Positions 35,457 through 44,431 of a stretch of 64,000 nt of DNA are shown piece by piece. Source of the stretch: Fodinibacter sp963834965 (lineage in GTDB: Bacteria > Actinomycetota > Actinomycetes > Actinomycetales > Dermatophilaceae); assembly GCA_963834965.1 (NCBI GenBank), contig CAWIEI010000033.1, positions 124,001-188,000 on the forward strand, written 5' to 3'. The notes under the pieces are model-generated. The model was not told where the DNA came from. It was given only the letters and a program-made list of their open reading frames with translations, and did not search any database. Each line of letters begins with the position of its first letter. Within the stretch, counting starts at the first letter, position 1. A program made the position numbers and the translations under genes.

Positions 35457-36506
35457 TCAGGCGAGCAGGAAGTTGAACAGGTAGCCGACCGCGACGATTG
35501 ACGCGCCGACCACGGCGACGTAGATGCCGAGCAGCTGGGGCTTCAGGACGCGGCGCAGCAGGATCATCTCGGGCAGCGAGAGCGCGACGACGGCCATCAT
35601 GAACGCGAGCAGGGTGCCCATCGGCAGCCCGTTGTCGTGGAGCGCCTCGACCAGAGGCAGGATGCCGGCGGCGTTGGAGTACAGCGGGATCCCGATGAGC
35701 ACCGCGACGAGCACGCCGAAGGGGTTGTCGGCGCCGGCGTACTGGGTGAAGAAGTCCTCGGGTGCCCAGCCGTGGATCACCGCACCCAGACCGATCCCGA
35801 CGAGCAGGTACGGCCAGATCTTGCGCAGGATGGTGGCGACTTCCTCGGCGCCCATCTGCACCCGCTGGCTGAAGGTAAGGCCGGAGGTGGAGTCCACGAC
35901 CTGACCACCCAGGGTGGTCTGGAAGACGAAGGGCTCGACGTAGCGCTCGAGCTTCAGGCGCCCCAGCACCCAGCCGGCCGCGATGGCGATGGACAGCCCG
36001 GCGGCGATGTACGCCATGGTGACCTGCCAGCCGAACAGGGTCAGCAGCAGCCCGATGGCGATTTCGTTGACCAGGGGGCTGGCGATCAGGAAGCTGAGCG
36101 TGACACCCAAGGGGATCCCGGCGGCGACGAAGCCGATGAAGGCGGGCACCGCACTGCAGGAACAGAAGGGGGTGACCACGCCGAGCCCGGCGGCCATCAC
36201 GTTGCCGGCACCTTCGCGCCGGCCGCCGAGCAGGGCGCGGGTGCGTTCGATGCTCATGTAGGAGCGCAGGATGGTGATCACGAAGATGATCCCGGACAGC
36301 AGCAGGCCGATCTTGACGGTGTCGTAGAAGAAGAAGTGCAGCGTCTCGGTCAGCCGTGCCGCCGGATCCATGCCGAACACGTCGTACAGCACGACGTCCC
36401 ACAGCCACCCGTTGACCCAGTACGCCAAGGCCCACAACCCCGCCAATGCCGCCAGCGAGACACCCTGACCGCGCCGGGTCGCTGGCAGGTGCTCGGTGAT
36501 GCTCAC
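35457..36506 (-). CDS. ArsP/DUF318-type permease
   Basis: This 349-residue protein with about eight to ten membrane helices carries the hallmark TPFCSCSAVPAFIGFVAAG, with the conserved Cys-Ser-Cys that is thought to bind arsenic in ArsP. Later it has ASPLVNEIAIGLLLTL and GIPLYSNAAGILPLVEAL, the second family half. The GTG start overlaps the arsR stop by 4 bases. ArsP members export trivalent organoarsenicals; other relatives are of unknown substrate. The context (ArsR upstream, thioredoxin-like protein downstream) supports a role with arsenicals. Confidence 0.9.
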   Translation of the reverse strand: MSITEHLPATRRGQGVSLAALAGLWALAYWVNGWLWDVVLYDVFGMDPAARLTETLHFFFYDTVKIGLLLSGIIFVITILRSYMSIERTRALLGGRREGAGNVMAAGLGVVTPFCSCSAVPAFIGFVAAGIPLGVTLSFLIASPLVNEIAIGLLLTLFGWQVTMAYIAAGLSIAIAAGWVLGRLKLERYVEPFVFQTTLGGQVVDSTSGLTFSQRVQMGAEEVATILRKIWPYLLVGIGLGAVIHGWAPEDFFTQYAGADNPFGVLVAVLIGIPLYSNAAGILPLVEALHDNGLPMGTLLAFMMAVVALSLPEMILLRRVLKPQLLGIYVAVVGASIVAVGYLFNFLLA

Positions 36507-36832
36507 CGGGAAGCGCCACCTGCAGGGACAGGCAATGCGACGGCGAGGCGTGCTGCTGCGTCCGGCGCCAGCGTGTAGTCGATCCACCTACCCCGCCGGG
36601 CCGTGGTGACCAGACCGGCATCGCGCAGAACCTTCAGGTGATAGCTCAGCAAGTTGCCTGCGATGGGCACCCGGTCCTGCAGGTCACACACACAGCTCGT
36701 GCCCTGCTGCGCAAGGTGACTCAGGACGGTCCACCGAACCGGATCGGCGACGGCGGACAACAACGACAACGACTCCTCGACCTGCGCCGCATGAGTCGAC
36801 GTAATCAATTCGAGCGGCTTTGATACAGGCAT
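36503..36832 (-). CDS. arsR: ArsR-family metalloregulator
   Basis: This 109-residue winged-helix repressor shows LSLLSAVADPVRWTVLSHLAQQGTSCVCDLQDRVPIAGNLLSYHLKVLRDAGLV and RRGRWIDYTL, the ArsR core. CVCDL is the metal-binding motif in helix 3 used by E. coli-type ArsR for arsenite/antimonite. ATG 36832 is preceded by AGGAG. It heads the arsR-permease-thioredoxin unit and presumably represses it until As(III) binds. This copy is intact, unlike the one at 34548. Confidence 0.92.
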   Translation of the reverse strand: MPVSKPLELITSTHAAQVEESLSLLSAVADPVRWTVLSHLAQQGTSCVCDLQDRVPIAGNLLSYHLKVLRDAGLVTTARRGRWIDYTLAPDAAARLAVALPVPAGGASR

Positions 36833-37188
36833 GCTTGAATTGTCTCCTGCTTGATCCGCACCCCCGGTGAAAAGTGACCAGCGCCACGGCGCGAGCTGTC
36901 CGTCGCGAGCCCCCCTGACCTCGCACCAGCCCTGACCTTGGTGGAAGGTGGGGTGGAAGGCGGAGGCGCCCCACGACCTCATCGAGTAGATCGGTTCTTG
37001 GCCCTCCGTTTCCTGACGCGACGGCAGCCGCCCGGACTTCGGCGGTGGCACCGCAGCGGAAGGCCGGGCAGCAGGGCTTGAGCAGACCGCACGTGGCCTG
37101 GTGCCGGGCTACGAGATCGAAGTCCTGGACGGCGCGATTTCCGCCCTCCACGCGCAAACCCGATGGCCTTTAATAGAAGGCCATCGCG
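36833..37188. other. gene-free stretch upstream of arsR
   Basis: No coding region can be supported over these 356 bases. The side next to arsR must hold its promoter. Two TTGAT-like half sites (rc ATCAAG at about 36851 and ATTCAAG at 36836) flank the ribosome binding site and could be operator halves. The rest looks like unrelated leftover sequence. Confidence 0.5.
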
Positions 37189-37384
37189 GTGCCGACGCTC
37201 CCAGTCGAGGGCGGGCGCGGCTTCCTCCCGCAGGCCGAGGTCGACCAGACCCTGGCGAACAATCCCCACGCTTGCATGGTCGTCATGGAGGGCGCGGGAC
37301 ACGACGTTCACCCGGACGCCGACGGAGCAACTCGTCATCGCGATCTCGACAGGTGTCGAGCGCGCCCAGGGTCCTGCCGCCTGA
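37189..37384 (+). pseudogene. alpha/beta-hydrolase C-terminal fragment
   Basis: The frame at 37189 reads PTLPVEGGRGFLPQAEVDQTLANNPHACMVVMEGAGHDVHPDAD, which looks like the last strand and catalytic His segment (GHDVH) of an alpha/beta hydrolase. After a frameshift near 37318 it continues in the next frame with EQLVIAISTGVERA and a stop at 37382-37384. Only about 65 residues remain, without the nucleophile or N-terminal domain. It is a decayed fragment left by rearrangement. Confidence 0.55.
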
Positions 37385-37420
37385 CCGGAAAACGTCCAAA
37401 ATGCCGCGGTGCGGGTGCGT

Positions 37421-37747
37421 TCAGGCGCCGAACCCGAGGAAGGCCAGGAGCCGCCTGTCGAACTCCACCAGGGCCGTTGCCTCGAGCCGTCCGATCACCG
37501 CGTGAGCATTGCTTCGTCGGACGGTGGTGATCTTGTCGACCACCAGGAAGCTGTCCTGGTCCAAGCCGTTCCCCTCGTCAGCGGTGACCGGCACCCGCAG
37601 GAGAGGCGCGTCGACGTCGCTGCTCGTGAAGGGACAGAGGGTCAACGACTCGGTCGCGTCGCACCGGTCGTCCTGGACGACCAGCGCCGGCCGCGGCTTG
37701 CTCGCATGAACCCCGCCCGCGACGGTGACGATGTCGCCGCGTCTCAT
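37421..37747 (-). CDS. type II toxin, MazF/PemK family
   Basis: This 108-residue protein begins MRRGDIVTVAGG, followed by KPRPALVVQDD, LCPFTSSDVDAPLLRVPV and SFLVVDKITTVRRS, the signature strands of MazF-type mRNA endoribonucleases. The conserved Arg in RPALVV and Thr/Ser in PFTS are in place. ATG 37747 overlaps the antitoxin stop by 4 bases. The pair is a type II toxin-antitoxin module and probably autoregulates. Confidence 0.92.
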   Translation of the reverse strand: MRRGDIVTVAGGVHASKPRPALVVQDDRCDATESLTLCPFTSSDVDAPLLRVPVTADEGNGLDQDSFLVVDKITTVRRSNAHAVIGRLEATALVEFDRRLLAFLGFGA

Positions 37748-37947
37748 TGGGCCCAGTCGTCGGAGACTGCCTCGACGAACTCCATGTCGTCACTCGCGCG
37801 GTCGGCGGCCGCCACGAGCGTGGACTGGCGGTGTGCCTCGGCAGCGAAGTCGGGTGAGGGCACGTCGGGAACCCAGATCTGGACAGGCCGAAGGCCCTGG
37901 CCCCGCATCCGGGCTCGGCACGCGCTCACCCGCTCTCGCACACCCAT
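37744..37947 (-). CDS. antitoxin MazE-like (DUF3018)
   Basis: The 67-residue protein has a short basic N-terminus (VRERVSACRARMRGQGLRPVQIWVPDV), which is typical of DUF3018 and forms the DNA-binding part, followed by DFAAEAHRQSTLVAAADRASDDMEFVEAVSDDW, the acidic C-terminal part that wraps around the toxin. It ends in the 4-base overlap with mazF. It is the first gene of the module. Confidence 0.88.
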   Translation of the reverse strand: MGVRERVSACRARMRGQGLRPVQIWVPDVPSPDFAAEAHRQSTLVAAADRASDDMEFVEAVSDDWAQ

Positions 37948-38145
37948 GACTCCATGTCACATGTAACGCCATGGTTCGGCCCACGAACCCCGCGCGGACA
38001 TCAGCGATCCGTTCGTTGTGTTCCTCGTCAGGAATCGGCACACCGACACCGGACTCACGGCGTGACGAGGGGCGCAGCAGCTGGAACCTGATGCGCCCGG
38101 AGAACCACCTGCCGGAACAGATCGCTCTCAGGCCGACCACGACTG

Positions 38146-39438
38146 CTACGCGAGCACGAAGTACCAGAGCGCGAAGTAGGCCCAGGCGATGCTGACGGTG
38201 ACCGCGGTGACGACCAGCCCGTACTTGGTGAAGTGCCAGAACGAGATCGGGTGCCCGTTGCGTGCGGCGATGCCGATGATCACCACGTTCGCACTCGCCC
38301 CGACGGCGGTCGCATTCCCACCGAGGTCCGACCCCAGCGCCAGCGCCCACCACATCGAGTTCGCCTGCGCAGAACCTCCACCGGCATCGACGAGGTCCTT
38401 GACGATGGGGGCCAGCGTGGCCACGTACGGGATGTTGTCGATGATCCCCGACAGAGCGGCCGAGCCGAAGATCAGCCCGGTGCCGGCCAGCAGGTAGTTG
38501 CTACCGACCGCGTCGGCCAGCCGGGCCCCGACGCTGGCGATCAGCCCCACCTCGACGAGCGCCCCGACCATCACGAACAGGCCCATGAAGAACACCAGCG
38601 TCATCCACTCGACCTCGTCGAGGTACTCGCGCGGCTGGGTGCGCGAGACCGCCACCAGCGTCCCGGCGCCGAGCAGGGCGACCAGGGAGGGGTCGATGTC
38701 CAGGGCACTGTGCGCGATGAAGCCGACCATCACCAGGGACAGCACGACGCCGCACTGGACGAGCAGGCGCTTGTCCTTGATGACCTCGCGCTCGTCGAGC
38801 TGCATCACCCTGGCGGCGCGCTTCTCGTCGTAGACGAACGCCGTCCGGAACAGCCACCGGCACAGCAGCACCAGCACCCCGACCAGGACGATGATCAGGG
38901 GCGCGAGGTTGACCAGGAAGTCGTTGAACCCCAACCCCGAACGGCTCGCGATGATGATGTTCGGCGGGTCACCGATCAAGGTGGCAGTGCCGCCGATGTT
39001 GGAGGCCATCGCCTCCGCGATCAGGAACGGGATCGGCGGGACACCGAGGCGGTCACACACCAGCAACGTCACCGGGGCCACCAGCAGCACCGTCGTCACG
39101 TTGTCCAGCAGCGCCGAGGCCACGGCGGTGATCACGATCAGCATCACCATCACGGCGAACGGGCGCCCGCGGGCACGCTTGGCGGACCAGATCGCGAGGT
39201 ACTCGAAGACGCCGGTCTGCTTGACGATGCTGACGATGACCATCATGCCGAGCAGCAGGAAGATGACGTTCCAGTCGACCCCGGTGTCCTCGCTGAAGAA
39301 CGCCGTCTTCGCGTCGACCACACCGAGCAGCACCATGACCGCCGCACCTCCGAGCGCGGCGGCCACCCGGTGGATCCGTTCGGTGGCGATCAGCACATAC
39401 GCCGCGACGAACGCCGCGAGCACCAACCAGGTGGTCAA
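38146..39438 (-). CDS. ArsB/NhaD-family transporter
   Basis: The 430-residue protein has about 11-12 membrane segments. It shows FFLL-like VIFLLLGMMVIVSIVKQTGVFEYLA, ALLDNVTTVLLVAPV, IGGTATLIGDPPNIIIASRSGL and LSGIIDNIPYVATLAPI, signatures of the ion transporter superfamily that includes ArsB and NhaD. Function could be arsenite extrusion or Na+/H+ exchange; the family alone does not decide. ATG 39438 overlaps the CBS gene's stop by 4 bases. The CBS protein may control transport. Nearby arsenic genes favour arsenite. Confidence 0.85.
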   Translation of the reverse strand: MTTWLVLAAFVAAYVLIATERIHRVAAALGGAAVMVLLGVVDAKTAFFSEDTGVDWNVIFLLLGMMVIVSIVKQTGVFEYLAIWSAKRARGRPFAVMVMLIVITAVASALLDNVTTVLLVAPVTLLVCDRLGVPPIPFLIAEAMASNIGGTATLIGDPPNIIIASRSGLGFNDFLVNLAPLIIVLVGVLVLLCRWLFRTAFVYDEKRAARVMQLDEREVIKDKRLLVQCGVVLSLVMVGFIAHSALDIDPSLVALLGAGTLVAVSRTQPREYLDEVEWMTLVFFMGLFVMVGALVEVGLIASVGARLADAVGSNYLLAGTGLIFGSAALSGIIDNIPYVATLAPIVKDLVDAGGGSAQANSMWWALALGSDLGGNATAVGASANVVIIGIAARNGHPISFWHFTKYGLVVTAVTVSIAWAYFALWYFVLA

Positions 39439-39896
39439 CTCTCAGACCTGGCCCTGAGCAGGTGCTCCAACAGTGTCGAGACCACCACCGCCCCGACGAA
39501 CCGGGAACCGTCCATGACCGCCACGATCGGGCTGCGCTGCCCCGCCATCACCGCCGCGATCTCGATCGACGTGGCGTCAGCGGCGACCACCGGAAGGTCG
39601 AACAGGTCCACCCGCCCGGGAAGGACCTCACGCACCGATCGGGCCGCGAGCTCGTCGCACATCGAGTCCGCGGAGGCCTCGTCATACGCCCGAGCCAGCG
39701 CGGGATCCTCCTGGACATAGCGAGGCACGATGAACCGCAACACCTGCGAACCGGGCAGCACCGTGTACGGCTGACCGTCGTCGTCCAGCACGATCAGCCC
39801 CGGCAGCCTCGCGTCGGCCAGGATCCGGGCCGCCTCCAACGCGTCGGTGCCCAACGAGACGGTCGGGTAATGCCGTGCCAGCTCGGCCGCCAACAT
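39435..39896 (-). CDS. CBS-domain protein coupled to the transporter
   Basis: The 153-residue protein has two CBS domains: MLAAELARHYPTVSLGTDALEAARILADARLPGLIVLDDDGQPYTVLP, and FDLPVVAADATSIEIAAVMAGQRSPIVAVMDGSRFVGAVVVSTLLEHLL. CBS pairs bind adenine nucleotides. It ends in a 4-base overlap with the ArsB/NhaD transporter, so the two are made together and the CBS protein may gate the transporter in response to energy state; this is inferred. The same gene pair recurs in other actinobacteria, by my recollection. Confidence 0.9.
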   Translation of the reverse strand: MLAAELARHYPTVSLGTDALEAARILADARLPGLIVLDDDGQPYTVLPGSQVLRFIVPRYVQEDPALARAYDEASADSMCDELAARSVREVLPGRVDLFDLPVVAADATSIEIAAVMAGQRSPIVAVMDGSRFVGAVVVSTLLEHLLRARSES

Positions 39897-39932
39897 CGAC
39901 CTACCACCACCTCACGCCTCGGACCGGCGAGT

Positions 39933-40340
39933 CTACCCAACGGCGGAGCGCCGACGCCGACGCGCTGCGGCCACGACCAGAATCAGGACCAGGGTGACCA
40001 CGACGACGTACCCGGCCCAGTACGGCCGGTCGAGCAGGGTGGGGTTGTCCGCGCGCGCCCCGAACCGCCCGAGCACCGGCACGGCGACGAGGGTCAGCGG
40101 GCCCAGGACCACCAGCGCCCACACCAGCGGAATGCGCCACGACCGCGAGGTGCTCATCACGGCCAGCACCCCGAGAACCACGACCAGCGGAGCCAGGACC
40201 GCGTCGTGCAGCAGGACACCGCCCACTACCCAGACGAGCACGGACCCGGGCTGGCCCGACCCCAGGCCGACGACGAGAAGGAGGCCGTAAGCCGTGGCCA
40301 CCAGTCCCAGCACCCCGAGCCCGATCCGTGTGGCTCTCAT
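39933..40340 (-). CDS. small membrane protein of unknown function
   Basis: This 135-residue protein has four membrane helices (about 6-28, 35-58, 66-87, 104-124) and a basic C-terminus (AAARRRRRSAVG). ATG 40340 overlaps the stop of the molybdopterin oxidoreductase gene by 4 bases. I do not recognise the family. Its coupling to the cytochrome b561/molybdopterin protein suggests a role in anchoring or electron transfer for that enzyme. Confidence 0.78.
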   Translation of the reverse strand: MRATRIGLGVLGLVATAYGLLLVVGLGSGQPGSVLVWVVGGVLLHDAVLAPLVVVLGVLAVMSTSRSWRIPLVWALVVLGPLTLVAVPVLGRFGARADNPTLLDRPYWAGYVVVVTLVLILVVAAARRRRRSAVG

Positions 40341-41551
40341 GACGGCACCACCTCCAGCTCGTGAACCCACTTGGTCTGCAGCACCCCGGGCCGAGCGGGG
40401 GCGATGATCCGGCACGGATAGCCGTGGTCCGGATCGAGCGGCTGCCCGGCGAGGGTGAGGGCGAGCAGGCTGTCAGGGTGCTCCACGAAGTTCGCCGGCA
40501 GCCGGCTCTCGCGCCACGCGCCACGTGACTGCATGGATCGCGCGACCGCGGCGTGGCCGGGGCCGGCACCGACCAGGGCGGCCAGATCGCGCACGCGCAC
40601 TCCCGACCACGCCCCGCTGGCGCTCCAGCCCTCGACGCACGCGATGGGGAGCACCGCGGTGTGCTGGTCCATGGCGAGCAGGTCGTCGCGGGACAGCTCG
40701 ACGGTTCGCTCCGGCCCGATGAGGCGCAGCCGCCAGGCCGGGTCGTCGAGCTGGGTCGCGACCCCCGCCGCTGCCGCGCTGCGGTTGACCGGGATCCCCT
40801 GTGGCCCCTCGCCCGAGCGCACGGCGAGCACGGCGACCCGCCGCAACCCCGGCACCTCGGCGGCGGTGGTGACGACCACGGCGACCGCGGCGGAGAGCCA
40901 GGTGGCGTGCAGCAGGGTGCGGCGGGTGGGCAGGTCCACCTCGCGAAGGGCGGATGCCGGGTGGCCGGCATCCGACACGGGTTCGCCGAGCGACCGGCGG
41001 ATGATGGGCAGCTTCACCGCGACGTGCAGCACCAGTGACCCGGCCGCCACCCAGGCGAGCGCGTAGTGCGCTCCGACGAAGCCGAAGGACCACGGGTACC
41101 ACTGCGCGGAGTTGGCCAGACCGGTCACGAGCTGGAAGATCGCGGCGCCCACGAGCAGCGCGATCGACACCCGCTCGAGGAGATGGAGGACGAGCTGGCG
41201 CCCCGGCTGCGGTGGGCGCACGAACAGGCGGGGAAAGACCGACCAGAGCTTGACGAGGAGGAGTGGGACCGCCGCGGTGCCCGCGGCGACGTGCAGGCCC
41301 TGGGTCACCTGGTAGATGCGAGCCGGGCCGGTCGGCAGCGCCACGGGTGGGGTGGCGAGCTGGGACGCGTGACTGTAGAGCCCGGTGGCGAAGGCGACCG
41401 CGAAGGCCACCCCCAGCCACACACCCACTCGGGCCGAGGTGCGCGGTCCACGCAGGTCGCTGGTGAAGGACTGCGGCACCGGGATGCGCGCGTCGATGCG
41501 GGCCGCCACCCCGGTCAGGCTGCGGTCAGTCGTCGACGGTGCCCGTGTCAC
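40337..41551 (-). CDS. membrane-bound molybdopterin-dependent oxidoreductase
   Basis: The 404-residue protein joins a membrane half and an extracytoplasmic enzymatic half. The first 230 residues have four or five helices resembling a di-heme cytochrome b561-type domain with His residues in ATGLYSHASQLA, GLHVAAG, and FGFVGAHYALAWVAAGSLVLHVAVKLP. After a TAT-like but membrane-embedded stretch, the C-terminal half shows IACVEGWSASGAWSGVRVRDLAALVG, the sulfite-oxidase-type Mo-binding loop with its Cys, and a closing YPCRIIAPARPGVLQTKWVHELEV. GTG 41551 overlaps DUF2064. The substrate is unknown. Confidence 0.88.
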   Translation of the reverse strand: MTRAPSTTDRSLTGVAARIDARIPVPQSFTSDLRGPRTSARVGVWLGVAFAVAFATGLYSHASQLATPPVALPTGPARIYQVTQGLHVAAGTAAVPLLLVKLWSVFPRLFVRPPQPGRQLVLHLLERVSIALLVGAAIFQLVTGLANSAQWYPWSFGFVGAHYALAWVAAGSLVLHVAVKLPIIRRSLGEPVSDAGHPASALREVDLPTRRTLLHATWLSAAVAVVVTTAAEVPGLRRVAVLAVRSGEGPQGIPVNRSAAAAGVATQLDDPAWRLRLIGPERTVELSRDDLLAMDQHTAVLPIACVEGWSASGAWSGVRVRDLAALVGAGPGHAAVARSMQSRGAWRESRLPANFVEHPDSLLALTLAGQPLDPDHGYPCRIIAPARPGVLQTKWVHELEVVPS

Positions 41552-42252
41552 GACGGCGCCTGGCCCACCACAACGCCGGGGCGCTGGGTGTTCTCCGTGA
41601 AGGACTGCCAGGTCGCAGCGAACCGCGTGAACGGGGCCTCGTGGGCCACGGCTTCCGCGTCGTCCGGCAGGTCGACGTCTCTGAGGGCCACGGCCGCGGC
41701 GGCGGGGTGGCCGTGCGCCGCGAGTGCGGCAGCGGTCAGCCGCCCAGTGTCGGGGCGGCTCATCGGGATGCCGGCGAGCACTGCTGCCTGTCCGGGGTGG
41801 GTCGTCACCAGCACCCACCAGCCGCCGTCCAGCGCGGGCCCGAGCACCGGGCCGTCGTGTCGGTGAGCCGCCTGCGCCAGCTCGCGCAGCAGGCCAGCAC
41901 CGACCTGAGGGGTGTCCATCCCGATCTGGACCACCGGCCCGCCAGCGAGCCGGTGGGCCTGGACGTGCCCGTCCACCAGCCGCTCGCCGAACGTCTGCCC
42001 GCCCTGCGTGACAACGACCCATCCCTGTGCGGCCGCACGGATCTGCTCGGCACGGCAGGCGGTGTCGAGGTCACCGGCCAGAGCCAGTACGCGGCGCCCG
42101 GCCGGGAAGGCGAGGGCGCCCGCTTCCAGGGTGTCGAGCAGGGCCGCTGCGGCCAGCTCGGCCGCCGCGTGCTCACCGGCGATGCCCGCCAGTCGGGTCT
42201 TGGCCTCGCCGGGGACGGGGGCCTTGGCCATGACGAGCACGGTGCCCCTCAT
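41548..42252 (-). CDS. DUF2064 (TIGR04282-type) transferase
   Basis: The 234-residue protein begins MRGTVLVMAKAPVPGEAKTRL, the signature of DUF2064, a GT-A-like nucleotidyl or glycosyl transferase fold related to CofC. It continues with VVVTQGGQTFGERL, QIGMDTPQV and LGPALDGGWWVLV. The family is annotated in databases as rSAM/selenodomain-associated or arsenosugar biosynthesis glycosyltransferase. It overlaps the GT2 gene by 4 bases. In this window no radical SAM arsenosugar enzyme or ArsM is visible. Confidence 0.9.
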   Translation of the reverse strand: MRGTVLVMAKAPVPGEAKTRLAGIAGEHAAAELAAAALLDTLEAGALAFPAGRRVLALAGDLDTACRAEQIRAAAQGWVVVTQGGQTFGERLVDGHVQAHRLAGGPVVQIGMDTPQVGAGLLRELAQAAHRHDGPVLGPALDGGWWVLVTTHPGQAAVLAGIPMSRPDTGRLTAAALAAHGHPAAAAVALRDVDLPDDAEAVAHEAPFTRFAATWQSFTENTQRPGVVVGQAPS

Positions 42253-42908
42253 GGCAGTGCCTTCGCGAAGTCCTGCGCCGCACGAAGGGACCCGCGAACC
42301 GATCCCGACACCTTGGACTGCGTCCCCGCGGCGCGCGGGTGGTAGGCGATGTCGTGCTCGGCCAGTCGCCAGCCGGCGGCCTGGGCGCGCACGAGGAGCT
42401 CGACCGGGTAGCCGAAGCGGCGGTCCCGGACGCCCAACGCGAGCAGGTCGTCGCGGCGGCACACGCGAACCGGGGCGATGTCGTGGACGGACAGGCCTGT
42501 GCGGCGGCGCAGCCACGCGACGACGACCAGGTTGCCGGCACGGGCGTGCCACGGCCAGACCCCCGGCGCGGCGGGACGTCGCCGGCCACAGGCCATCGTG
42601 GCTCGCCCCGACCGCACCTCGTCCAGCAGCGGCAGGAGCTCGGCGGGGTCCATGGACCCGTCGCCGTCGAGCACCGCGACGAAACGCGCGGTGGCCGCCT
42701 CCACTCCCGCGTGCACCGCGGCCCCGTAGCCCGGTCGAGGTTCGTGCACCACCGTGGCGCCGAGCGCGCGAGCCACGCCCGCCGTGCCGTCGCTGGAGCC
42801 GTTGTCGACCACGATGACCCGCATGCCCGCGGGTACCCGTGCCAGCACCCCGGGAAGGGCTGCTGCCTCGTCGCGGCAGGGGATCACGAGGTCGCAGTCG
42901 AGGTCCAT
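42249..42908 (-). CDS. GT2 glycosyltransferase
   Basis: The 219-residue cytoplasmic GT-A protein starts DLVIPCRDEAAALPGVL, followed by VDNGSSDGTAGVARALGA, EPRPGYGAAVHAG and VAVLDGDGSMDP (the DxD metal site), and ends FGYPVELLVRAQAAGWRLAEHDIAYHPR. It lacks membrane helices. Similar two-gene pairs with DUF2064 are annotated as TIGR04282/TIGR04283-type transferases. It is the first gene of the leftward operon with DUF2064, the Mo oxidoreductase and the small membrane protein. The acceptor is unknown. Confidence 0.9.
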   Translation of the reverse strand: MDLDCDLVIPCRDEAAALPGVLARVPAGMRVIVVDNGSSDGTAGVARALGATVVHEPRPGYGAAVHAGVEAATARFVAVLDGDGSMDPAELLPLLDEVRSGRATMACGRRRPAAPGVWPWHARAGNLVVVAWLRRRTGLSVHDIAPVRVCRRDDLLALGVRDRRFGYPVELLVRAQAAGWRLAEHDIAYHPRAAGTQSKVSGSVRGSLRAAQDFAKALP

Positions 42909-43029
42909 GTGGCGACGCTAACCGCGCGGAGTGGCCCAGGACCGGCCGCTTCCTTACAGGGGTGTGACGGATGGGTCCGACCGGCCGTGTCCGCCTCGAC
43001 ATCGTTGCGGCACAGGGCATCCTTGCCGC

Positions 43030-44415
43030 ATGGACGGATCTGCGACGAGACCGCCGAGGCTTTCACGCGATGCGTCCACCGGTGCGGCAGCGCGCGCGAG
43101 GTGGGGGCTCGTCCTGGCCACGGTCCTGGTCGCGCTCGCGATGGCCGTCCCCGCCGTCACCGGTGTCGACGTCCGGGCCGGGACGGCGCCGCCGCTGCTC
43201 GGGGACTGGGCGTGGCGAGCGGGGTGGAGCAGCCTGATCGTGGTCGCCATCGTCGCCGTCACGGCCTGGGCCGGCCTGCCCGCCCTCCTGGACCGCCTCT
43301 CCTGGCGAAGGTTGTTGGCGCTGTCATGGGCCGTTTCACTGCTCTGGATGATCGTGCTGGCCCTCGTCGACGGACCCCAGGGGCTCGGCCGGGTCCTCGA
43401 CCACGGTACGGAGTACCTCGAGAGCGCACGGCAGATCGACGATGTCGGGGCCATGCTGCGCGAGTACGTCGCCCGCATCCCCCTCGACTCCCCGGGGCAC
43501 TGGCCGGTGCACCTCGCCGGGCACCCGCCGGGAGCGGTGCTGATGTTCGTCGGCCTCGACCGGGTCGGGCTGGGATCCTGGCGGGCAGCGGGCCTGGTCG
43601 TCGTGCTCGTGGCGGCAACGCTGCCCGCGGCAGTGGCGACGACGCTCGACCGGCTCGGTGAGCGCGTCGCCGCACGCGGGGTGCTGCCGTTCCTCGTCGT
43701 CGGCCCGGCAGCAGTCCTGATGGCGGTGTCGGCGGATGCCGTCTTCGCCACGACGGGCGCCTGGGCCGCCGCGGCCCTCGCGGCGGCCACTGCGGCCCGA
43801 CGGCGCACGAACCGGGCCGCGTGGGCACTCGTGGGCGGGCTGCTGTTCGGCTGGTGCGTCATGGAGTCGTACGGGCTGCTGCTGCTCGGTGCCGTCGCGC
43901 TGGCCGTGCTCCTGACCGCGACCGGTTCGCGCCGCGCGCGCGGATCGGTGGCCCTCATCTCGGCGGCCGGGGCCTTGGTCGTGGTGGCCGGCTTCGCAGC
44001 CCTCGGTTTCGCCTGGTGGGAGGCCTATCCCGTTCTGCGCGAACGCTACTGGGATGGCATTGCCGGGCAGCGGCCGAGCTGGTACTGGGTGGTCGGGGAC
44101 ATCGCGGCCCTCATCCTCGTCGCCGGGCCGATGGTGCCCGCGGCACTGGCCGCAGGGTGGCCCCGGCTGAGAACCGTGGCGCGCTGGCAGCGCCCGGAGC
44201 CCGTCGCCGCCCTGGTGGCGGCGGGCGTGTCCATGATCGCCGTCGCCGACCTGTCGTTGATGAGCAAGGCCGAGGTAGAACGGATCTGGTTGCCGTTCCT
44301 GCCCTGGCTGATGCTCAGCGTCGTCTGGCTGCCGGAGCGCTGGCGTCGCTGGGGCCTGCTGGCCCAGGGGGTCACCGCAATGGTGCTGCAGCACGTCATC
44401 CGGACCGTCTGGTGA
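43030..44415 (+). CDS. polytopic membrane protein, GT-C-like
   Basis: The 461-residue protein from ATG 43030 has about 11 membrane segments. An early loop after the first two helices reads TEYLESARQID and ARIPLDSPGHWPVHLAGHPPGAVL; such an acidic-His-rich first loop is typical of GT-C lipid-linked sugar transferases. Late in the sequence MSKAEVERIWLPFLPWLM suggests another soluble loop. I cannot assign a precise family. It is divergent from the GT2/DUF2064 operon, with the epimerase gene convergent 16 bases away. Confidence 0.72.
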   Translation: MDGSATRPPRLSRDASTGAAARARWGLVLATVLVALAMAVPAVTGVDVRAGTAPPLLGDWAWRAGWSSLIVVAIVAVTAWAGLPALLDRLSWRRLLALSWAVSLLWMIVLALVDGPQGLGRVLDHGTEYLESARQIDDVGAMLREYVARIPLDSPGHWPVHLAGHPPGAVLMFVGLDRVGLGSWRAAGLVVVLVAATLPAAVATTLDRLGERVAARGVLPFLVVGPAAVLMAVSADAVFATTGAWAAAALAAATAARRRTNRAAWALVGGLLFGWCVMESYGLLLLGAVALAVLLTATGSRRARGSVALISAAGALVVVAGFAALGFAWWEAYPVLRERYWDGIAGQRPSWYWVVGDIAALILVAGPMVPAALAAGWPRLRTVARWQRPEPVAALVAAGVSMIAVADLSLMSKAEVERIWLPFLPWLMLSVVWLPERWRRWGLLAQGVTAMVLQHVIRTVW

Positions 44416-44431
44416 CGTCCGGGCACGGGGC

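Noticed and set aside
37948..38145. Possible gene remnant between the antitoxin and the ArsB/NhaD gene
   Set aside because: A minus-strand frame reads through much of it, but I recognise no family and see no ribosome binding site.
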